In this document: positions 56,451-64,000 of the stretch, in pieces
How the letters are laid out: the number at the start of each line of letters is the position of its first letter
Position numbering within the stretch: the stretch's first letter is position 1
Assembly: GCF_036711975.1 (NCBI RefSeq)
Contig: NC_091972.1
Span: 27,285,001-27,349,000, forward strand
Reading direction: 5' to 3'
DNA: 64,000 nucleotides
Origin: Onthophagus taurus
Lineage: Eukaryota; Arthropoda; Insecta; Coleoptera; Scarabaeidae
Notes under the pieces: model-generated
Told to the model about the DNA's origin: nothing
Databases searched by the model: none
Seen by the model: only the letters and a program-made list of their open reading frames with translations
Translations under genes and position numbers: made by a program

Positions 56451-56579
56451 TATTTATGGAAAAATCCCTGAAACGGGTCTAAAGATCTAAATTTTTTGCA
56501 ATTTCTTCGTGTAGGATTTTTTCTGAATCTAGTGCAGTCAATTTTAATATTAAAAAAAAATTCAAAAACAGATAAAAAC

Positions 56580-57101
56580 TTCTAAAAACATCTTTTGGAG
56601 AATATTGTAGCTTGGTACAGATATGTGGATGATATTTTTTGCATTTGGAGAGGCGATATCAACATTCTTAACAACTTTCATGATTATATTAACAATTTAC
56701 ATGCTAAACTGAATTTTACTCTAGAAATTGAAAAACATAAAATGATTAACTTTTTAGATTTAACTTTAACTAGAAATCCTGTTGGTCTAATCGAGTATAA
56801 TATCTTAAGGAAACCCTCCACTATATCAACTACCATTCCTTACGATTCATTACATCCACATCAACACAAATTTGCTAATTTTCGTTTCTTAATTAACAGA
56901 GTTTTTGATTATCCTTTATCTGAACGTAATAAAATTAAAGAAATTAACTTCATTTACAAACTGGCTCGCGACAATGGCTTCCCTATACACAAAATTAATC
57001 AACTGTTTAATAAAATTCGTATTCAAAAGAATTTATATACATTTTTAGTGTTTCACAATTTTATAACATTCAACGTTTCGCACTTTTGTAACTTTAACTA
57101 A
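56580..57101 (+). pseudogene. Penelope-like reverse transcriptase fragment (second copy)
   Basis: Reads ENIVAWYRYVDDIFCIWRGD with the YVDD catalytic box, then KLNFTLEIEKHKMINFLDLT and the post-catalytic INRVFDYPLSERNKIKEINF region. The latter covers the same part of the protein as FNRFNTIPLNDSNYISELK in the 53.7-kb fragment, so these are two different Penelope copies, head to tail. It is 5'-truncated just upstream of YVDD and loses similarity near 57055. No GIY-YIG domain. Dead. Confidence 0.85.
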
Positions 57102-57249
57102 GATTTTAATTTCCATCGTTCAATTTAATTTAACTTAACTTTTATAACAACTTAAATTTTAATTTTGCGATTCGACTTTAAAAAATATTTTTCTTTAACA
57201 ACAAATGTCATCATTAAATAAATCTCTTCTCGCCTATTAGTTAGACTCG

Positions 57250-59387
57250 CAGTGTTGCCAACTTGAGAGATATATCCCGATTCGGGAGATTTTTCAGTAT
57301 TCCTAGAAACAAAGGGATATTCGTCTATTTTGAGTGATTTTTAATTTCTCAAAATTATTATATTATAAAATTTAAATATGTTTTTGTAATTTGACATTTG
57401 CACTATCTTCTAATTATAAGACGATCAATATTTAGTAATAGCGCCATCTATCAGAGATTTGCCGAACGTAATGAATTTGTCCGAAACAATTCGGGTATTT
57501 ACCGCAACGAGGTTACGTCATGTTATGTCATATTCAATAATTGATTACGAGAGTAAACTGCGTAGAATCGTAGACCGTGTAGAGTACCGAGTCGGATTGT
57601 CTTTACTGTATAGAGTGTATTGTTTAAAAAAATGGAAGATTCTTCATCAGATACGGAACATTTAGAACCTCCTCAAAAAAAGTTCCACCAAGAAAAAGGA
57701 ACGAAAGTTTTCCAGGAATGTTGGTTGCAGGATCCCCATTTTAAAAACTAGTTAACAGCGGATAAGAAAAATAAAAATAAATGCAGGTAGTCGCGCTTCC
57801 TTTAATCAATAAAATTAAATTAATTATAAAATAATTTATATTTCTGTGTGAACATTATTAAATTTTAGATGTTCCGTTTGTAATGTAGAATTGACATGCG
57901 GCAAGAGTGAGTTATTAAGGCATTCTAATAGACAAAAACTTCTGAAAATATGTCAGCGGTTAAAACGACAAAACCATTGGCTAATTATTTTGTTAGTAAT
58001 GATAAAGATATACATGTTGATAATATTAAAAGAGCTGAAATTAAACTTTCTGTATTTTTCGCGGAGCACAATGTTGCTACCCAAGTTGTGGATCATTTAG
58101 TAGCTCTGTTAAAATGTATCAGGAAGTGCGAAACGATGCGCTGTTTTAGCGGAGTTGCAAGATTACTTTAACCAGAGCAAACAAAAAATTTTTAATTAGC
58201 AACTACACCTTGGTTGAGTCGGCACGACTGTGTAGTACGAATTTTAAATAATTGGAATGTGTTAGAACATTTCTTTTTGCTAGCAATAACTGAGGATAAA
58301 TTAAAAAGTGCAGAAACTATCCACAATGACATGAAAAATATGTATTTAAAAGGGTATTTATATTTCATGAAGTATGCTCCAAGTTTTTTAAATTCCCTTA
58401 ATTCATTATTTCAATCAAATAGTCGGTTCATAAATTACATGGGCACTGTAATACTTTATTTATACGACTATGCACTAATTATTTAAAACCAGATGTCAAA
58501 CTGAATATTTCTTGCCATTAAATAAGATTAAATTAGGTGATGAGTGTGAAAGCTTTATAAAATCTTTACCACTGGACGGTCAACAGGAGATTCGAAAAAA
58601 TGTTTATCATTTTACGTAACCGCCACTACTGAAATTTTAAAATGATTTCCACTTAACACTTAATAATCACATTTTTAAAGCAATGGAATTTTTAGATCCC
58701 CAAGTGGCATTTTCAACTAAGAAGAATTCTGATATTGATATAGTTGGATTGGCTGTTGATTTTTTTAATTTCATTGCCACTGACATATCAATTGAGTGGC
58801 AGAAACTAGCTACTTCATTCGATGAAACTGAAATCGATGTGGCTTCAAATTGGATGAAAAAAATTTTAATAACGACCACTTATTTACAAATTTAGGAAAA
58901 CTTGCCAATATTATTTTAACATTGCCTCATACAAATGCTGAAGCAGAAAGAATTTTTTCCATGGTAACAGATATTAAAATGAAAAAAGGAAATAGAACGG
59001 GCGAGGAAACATTAAATGCAATGTGCGTTATTCGTAACGCTTTACAACAGAATAATTAAACATGCGTTGATTATCCCACCCCAAACGACTTATTACAAAA
59101 ATATGTATATAAAGAAGTTTATAGTTTTAAGGACTGATTAGTACTATCGGAAAACATATTTATATGATTTCTAACTTAATATGTTTGATTTTAAATATAT
59201 TTTTTATTAAGTTTTATATTTTATAGGAGTATTAGTAGTTAAAAACTACTTACTTTGAAATTTTATGTTAGTCTTTTCTATTTAAAAACAATTTTTAAAT
59301 TTATTTGTAGTTTTTTTTTTGCTTAATAGATGGGATTTTTAAAGCACTGCGCATGGGACTTTTTGTTAAATTGTGTTGGTACCACTG
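57250..59387 (+). mobile_element. hAT element, decayed (copy 2)
   Basis: Same element as 954-3039, from CAGTGTTGCCAAC to ...GTTGGTACCACTG; the right repeat has mutated here. The transposase relic shows the same stops plus extra indels (for example loss of one A near 58860). A short segment near 59215-59270 is absent from copy 1. Confidence 0.8.
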
Positions 59388-59454
59388 CATGCGAGCTGCA
59401 TTTTGCCCGGCGCGGCGCGTCGCGGCGTACCCAGTATAAATAATAACAGTAAAG

Positions 59455-59590
59455 ATGGATGATGAAAGTGATCAAATGGTGAAATTTGTTCAATTAATTG
59501 AAAATTACCAATGGTTATACAATCATACTTTACTAGAATACTCTAGAAAGGATCGTACCGAAAAAGCTTAGTCTGCAATAGGCCCAAAAT
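59455..59590 (+). pseudogene. MADF-domain gene fragment (copy 2)
   Basis: Keeps the start lost in copy 1: ATG at 59455 gives MDDESDQMVKFVQLIENYQW, then LYNHTLLEYSRKDRTEKA and the same TAG in place of the expected Trp codon. TATAAATAATAAC lies just upstream (59435). So this is the first exon region of a MADF gene with a TATA-like promoter, broken after about 36 codons. Confidence 0.6.
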
Positions 59591-60043
59591 TGAAATAGAC
59601 AGAAAATTTCAAAATTGTTTAATATATTACTTCAATTCGATAAAAATTCGGGCGATATTCTTCTAGAAAAAAGGCTTAGGTTATATTTTTGAACGCGCAT
59701 TTTTTGAGATAAAATTGAAATGTACAGGTATCCCAAAATTGAGATACCATGCTTAAGTTGACATTTTTAAATAGGAACCCCATCATTTTTTTGTTGCATT
59801 TATGGATTCTACGTAAAATTCAGAGTATTTTTCATGTTACACGAAATTCAGCTGTCTTCGAAAAAAATGGCAATTAAAAAAGAACTGCTATTTTATTTCG
59901 GGTAAATAAAATTTTTTGAAATTTTCAATTACTAAAAGTAAGTGGTAACTACTGCGAATGGAACTAAGATGCATACTGCCGGAGTACATACATTATGTAT
60001 AGATTAAAATTATGTTAGAATTCTTTTTCGTTATACCATTATT

Positions 60044-60059
60044 GGCCCTGAGAAGGGCC
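60044..60059 (-). terminator. Histone 3' stem-loop of H1 copy 2
   Basis: GGCCCTTCTCAGGGCC on the minus strand, identical to the copy 1 element. Confidence 0.95.
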
Positions 60060-60109
60060 TTTGTGTGGCGGCTTGTGAGAAAGCCCTTAATTGTAATAAA
60101 TTGCAGAGC

Positions 60110-60904
60110 TCATTTTTTTTTTGGTAAACTTCTCTTTTTCGTGGACGACGATTTCAATTGTGCAGCACCACCAGCGACTTTCTTGGCGGTTTTGGGTTTC
60201 GGCGCTTTCGGCTTTTTCGTTGGTCCCTTGGTAACTTTTTTAGCTTTTGATGGTGCTTTTCTAACCGTGGTGGTTTTTTTGACTGCGGCAGTAGTAGAGC
60301 TGGTTACTTTCTTTTCTCCGACCGTTGGCGACTTTTTGGCTTTTACTGCAGCCTTCTTTTTGCTTTCAACAACAGGGGAACCGGGCACCGGCGTTGTTTT
60401 TGCCTTCGCAGGTGAGGAGGATTTCTTCGTAGAGACAGCTCGAGCTTTGGCCCTTTTAGATACGGCGGCGGCGGCGGCGGCAGGTTTCTTTTTAAGGGAG
60501 GAAGTCGTTACTCTGCCTGACTTTTTTGCAGAGGCCGATGCCAGTTTAAACGATCCTGACGCACCTTTACCTTTAGTTTGGACAATACCGCCTGCAGCGA
60601 TGGCGGTCTTCAGGAATTTCTTAATAAACGGAGCCATCTTCTCAGCGTCAACTTTGTAATCAGAAGTCATGTACTTTTTAATAGCTTGAAGCGACGAACC
60701 GTTGCGTTCCTTAAGGGTCTTAATCGCGTTATTCACCATTTCGGATGTGGGTGGATGGGTGGCTTTTGATCGTTGGCTTTTCTTTTTCTTCGTCGACGAA
60801 TCGGAGGAGGAACCACCGCCGGCACCTTTGTTTTTTACGGGTGAAGTGTTTTCCGTTTCGGAAGATACGGGGGTTTGCTGTTCCGTTTGTTGTACATCCG
60901 TCAT
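60110..60904 (-). CDS. H1: Linker histone H1 (copy 2)
   Basis: 264 residues from the ATG at 60904 ([20 protein letters not shown]). Same domain layout as copy 1. Differences: Ser54 (the usual [10 protein letters not shown]) where copy 1 has Phe, Asp82 instead of Asn, GAGGG in place of AAGGG near residue 27, and six alanines instead of four in the KKKP-(A)n-VSKR tract. The last difference reflects an unstable GGC/GCC triplet run at about 60462-60481. It keeps the conserved residue, so it is the better candidate for the functional type. Intronless, no TATA seen, followed by the histone stem-loop. Confidence 0.96.
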   Translation of the reverse strand: MTDVQQTEQQTPVSSETENTSPVKNKGAGGGSSSDSSTKKKKSQRSKATHPPTSEMVNNAIKTLKERNGSSLQAIKKYMTSDYKVDAEKMAPFIKKFLKTAIAAGGIVQTKGKGASGSFKLASASAKKSGRVTTSSLKKKPAAAAAAVSKRAKARAVSTKKSSSPAKAKTTPVPGSPVVESKKKAAVKAKKSPTVGEKKVTSSTTAAVKKTTTVRKAPSKAKKVTKGPTKKPKAPKPKTAKKVAGGAAQLKSSSTKKRSLPKKK

Positions 60905-60934
60905 TGTAGCGACAGTTTGTAACAAAAATATTTT

Positions 60935-61645
60935 TTACAAAAACTCACGTGCACGAACGTCAACTTCGTACAAGTTATTCACAAACATTTTCCTCAGAAA
61001 ATTGAACCCAACGTTGAATGTACATACCGAAGCCGAAAACCCGTCCAAAGTCGATTTTCCTCCGTTCGCACTGCTGGCATCACAACGGCGGTCTCGTGTT
61101 CGCAACTTTCTAGAAAAAGAGCCCGCTTGTGTTGGCGTCGCGACGTAAATATTCCCGTTAGGTATTTCAGTATAGTGGAAGAAGTTAACTCGTCATCTAC
61201 GTAAAAATTTTACTTGTGGGGGTACGATTTCGTTGTGTAGCGACGGTTGAAAGTATAAGATGTCATTGACGTGACCGTCGTCGTAAACTTTAGCATCGCC
61301 GAATTTCGCGCGTATGTAAAAACGGACTGAATTTTCAATGAGAATAGCTTTCTTAAACGTTTTAAAACCACGAGGCGTGTAAATTTTATCAATATGTCTA
61401 AGCTTTTATCCTTAAAACGAGGACGATGCGATCGGCAATTCCACATTGGTCGCGAGTTTTCTCGTTGTTTCGAACATTATTGCCGACGTCGAGGACGCGA
61501 GAAAAGTGGTATATTGCGGCTCTAATTTAGGGATTACGTTTTCGTGTAAGCGTCGTATCATGCAAATACCGTCACGTGAGTGAAAAGTGAAATATTCGAG
61601 TGTTATATCCACACCGCCAATGTCGGTCGTTACGCATTTACTCAA
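60935..61645 (-). pseudogene. Unidentified coding relic upstream of H1 (copy 2)
   Basis: Same frame and same double stop as 4582-5301. Amino-acid changes include GGMNI to GGVDI, SREG to SRDG and AKFDD to AKFGD, so the copies have drifted but the open frame has not gained new stops. Unknown family. The retained splice donor GTGAGT lies near 60956. Confidence 0.5.
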
Positions 61646-62053
61646 GTCATTCGTTCATTGCTATTAGTTTTTAGGTTCATATGGTCAATATTATACCAAT
61701 TATGTATATCAAATCTAATTTCTATTATTCTATACTTAATAGTATAATATATGCATATATTTTTCCTTTCACACACTTTATCATATCTAAGTGTTGTGTA
61801 AACTTATTTAGACCTGGTTAATGTTGTTAAGTGTTGTGTTTTATATTGATTATGTTTTAGCTTATTGACGAAACTTGTTTTGACCGTTATTAAATAATAT
61901 CATTTTAATTCAATGGATTATTTGGAGTTTCCCTTTAGAGAAGAATGTCACAAAACACGAAGCAAATACTGCGACATGAGATTTATCCCGCAAAAATATT
62001 TTGAATACGTTTTAAAATCAACGTATTTAGGTTAATTAGGTAACAATATCGAT

Positions 62054-62260
62054 TAAACATGAAGGCAACTTATCCTCAAATAATTGTTGTAAATGATGAT
62101 AATGGTCTTCTTCATTGCGACTTGCTAGTCTTGCTACGAGAGTATCGTCTAGATATACAAAAAAGAAATTTAAGCCAGAAAGAACTTCGTTTATAAATCG
62201 TTGGAAGGTTTGTGCAGCGTTGCGTATTCTTAAGGTGGTAAATGAGAGTACTCTTCGGCT
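62054..62260 (-). pseudogene. Gypsy-type reverse transcriptase fragment (copy 2)
   Basis: Same fragment as 5705-5905, with the NAAQTFQRF and YLDD motifs on the minus strand. Non-functional. Confidence 0.7.
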
Positions 62261-63049
62261 GGAGTCCGATCGAAAACTACGTAGAAAGGAACGACCGTTA
62301 GTACAGTCGTTACAATGTGGAAGCTTTCGGAAATAACTATATTCCTACTGCAGGGAAAACAGTTTAAAAGAACAAGGTTAAGCCTGGCTGGTTGGTCTTC
62401 TGGCATTAACACAACAAACTAACAAAATCCATATTAAAGTTATTGAAATTGAATTAATGAACAGAAAGACCACGTTAAAAGTTAAAAACCTGAAGTAGGT
62501 CGATTTTCCCAAGAGTTTTCTACAGTTCCTACATTGTAACAACTCGACCCCCCCGACGGTATCCCTTTCTACGTAATTCTTTCAAATGGGTTCAATTGTT
62601 AGAGACAAGGTTAACACCACGTTAGTCAAGCACACGTCAAGAATGGCATGAAAAGCGTTATTTCCTTGCCGCTTTAATTGATTATTTGAAGTTTCCGTTT
62701 AGAGAAGAATGTCAGAAAACATGAAGCAAATACTGCGACAGGAACAAAAACAAAAATGTTTTGAATACGGTTTGAAATCGACATAGTTAGGTCATTTAAG
62801 TAATAATATCGATTAAACATAAAAGCAACTTGGTTTATACAAAGTTTTTGTAGTGAAATTTAAATGCGGTCACTAAAAACTCTGAAGAATTCTACTTAGA
62901 AAACCAAATCGGAGGATTACTTACCAATTATTATTTCTGTCTTGGAAATATATCAAACCCTCCTAAAACATGAGAGCAAATTTAAGTACAATGGAAATAA
63001 TCAATTATAATTAGTATCGCAATAGTTGTTTTTCAGAAAATAATCTCTT

Positions 63050-63065
63050 GGTTCTGGAAAGAACT
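63050..63065 (-). other. Degenerate histone-type stem-loop (copy 2)
   Basis: GGTTCTGGAAAGAACT on the plus strand; one loop base differs from copy 1 (6665-6680). Confidence 0.4.
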
Positions 63066-63084
63066 GATCTTATTGAGGAGGAGG

Positions 63085-63605
63085 CCTTTCGCTATGCGGC
63101 TACTCCTCCACCCAACTACCGAATCCAACCCACCAAAAACTAGCACTACTCCCCTACATAATCGAACACAGCTCCTGCCGCTAACCAGTTCCAATCATTC
63201 ATATGGATTTATGGCTGTCATCCATAATCCTATTCAATTCTCCTTTACCTTCTGTCTCTCTCTTCTCCTCCCTTTCGGACACTCCTGCAAGATATGCTGC
63301 AGGGTGTCCTCACTCACCTCACACAGACACATCCCGTTCGTATCCCTCTCAAAGATACATTGAATGGACCATGCTCCGTCATCAGCGGAATGCCCTTACC
63401 GAACATGGCCACACTCTACACTTACTCCCTTGACTCTTACCGTCTTACCCGCTCTCCTCATCCCTACATCATCTCTAAACTCTCATCCCAATTCCACTAT
63501 CTTACCCATTTTCTTCGCCCTCTTAAATACTTTCACAACATCATTCACCTCCACACTTCTTCTCTTACTCATTATCAACCACTCTACCGCTGTCATATTG
63601 TCGTT
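63085..63605 (-). pseudogene. Non-LTR ORF2 3' fragment (copy 2)
   Basis: Counterpart of 6700-7215, with the same LCEVSEDTLQH and ILQECPKG zinc-knuckle end on the minus strand. Confidence 0.5.
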
Positions 63606-63616
63606 ACATACCATTA

Positions 63617-64000
63617 AAGGCCAAAGCTACGGAGCCGTTAACGAAAAAGGCGAAGATTCAGAAGTCGAAACCACCGACTAATCCACCGACATCAGAAATG
63701 GTTAACGGCGCTATTAAGAATCTAGGTGAGCGCGGCGGTTCTATCAAAAAGTACACCGTTTATTAAGAAAATTCTTCAACGCTGCCATCGTTTGGGGTGC
63801 TCTTATCCAAAGCAAGAGCAAGGGAGCGTGGGCGACATTACGACTGGCGAAATCCTCCGCGAAACGAGGACAACAGCCAAGGCGAAAATGACTCCGATTG
63901 ACGAAAGAAACGAGACGAACCCCCCTGTTACGTCACCCAAAGCAACATCAAAAGCGCAAAAGACCACCAAAAGTCTTTCAATGTGTGCAAAGATAGTTTA
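63617..64000 (+). pseudogene. Inverted H1 pseudogene (copy 2, cut by window edge)
   Basis: Counterpart of 7232-7605. [15 protein letters not shown] is followed by ERGGSIKKYTVY, with AAIVWGALIQSKSKGAWAT downstream. A local difference near 63679 (ACTAATCCACCGAC) duplicates part of the sequence before the PPTSEM block and adds a stop. Non-functional. Confidence 0.8.

Larger units (their letters stand above)
57244..64000. repeat. Histone repeat unit, second copy (runs off the window)
   Basis: Homologous to 944-7600 from the shared GACTCGCAGTG onward. The left flank differs from that at 944 (Penelope relic here, foldback element there), so 944/57244 is a real breakpoint of the repeated segment. 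H3, H4, H2A and H2B of this unit would lie beyond the window. Confidence 0.9.

Overview
The window is eukaryotic nuclear DNA from an insect. It carries a replication-dependent histone quintet (H1, H3, H4, H2A, H2B). Each of these genes is intronless and ends in the 16-nt histone 3' stem-loop. The flanks are AT-rich and full of decayed mobile elements of insect type: Jockey, Penelope, mariner/Tc1, piggyBac, hAT, Tigger and Gypsy. H3-H4 and H2A-H2B are divergent pairs with H1 beside H3, as in the classical insect cluster. I cannot name the species; a beetle-like genome is a guess.

Layout. 1-918 is the end of a foldback repeat. A histone unit begins at about 944: a dead hAT element, a MADF-domain remnant, H1 (minus), several relic genes including an inverted H1 pseudogene, a Tc1 relic, H3 (minus), a 5.1-kb Jockey-clade retrotransposon, H4 (plus), a Tigger relic, a small foldback element, H2A (minus), a second 5.1-kb Jockey-clade retrotransposon, and H2B (plus). 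From 23.95 to 57.24 kb lies a 33-kb spacer. It holds an 8.1-kb piggyBac element containing a nested foldback element, mariner copies, a hAT copy, MITEs, two unidentified gene relics (one multi-exon), a broken Jockey copy and two Penelope fragments. At 57244 the next unit starts, repeating 944-7600 (hAT, MADF, H1, relics) at an offset of about 56.3 kb. The locus is therefore a tandem array whose repeat has been inflated by transposons.

Main point. The two full-length Jockey-clade elements sit at equivalent places in two different histone promoters. Each is flanked by a different 10- or 11-bp target duplication. That duplication begins exactly 22 nt downstream of the first T of the TATA box of H3 or H2A, so it covers the expected transcription start. 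Both elements are in the sense direction of the histone gene, so each histone TATA box now lies just upstream of a retrotransposon 5' end. H3 and H2A are left about 5 kb from their own TATA boxes. The H3 reading frame also carries an unusual R52C change. This looks like a retrotransposon that targets histone start sites and captures their promoters. Five copies of the family are visible. Their 3' ends carry tandem GTTCACC heptamers instead of poly(A), and the two complete ORF pairs are joined by an ATGA stop/start overlap.
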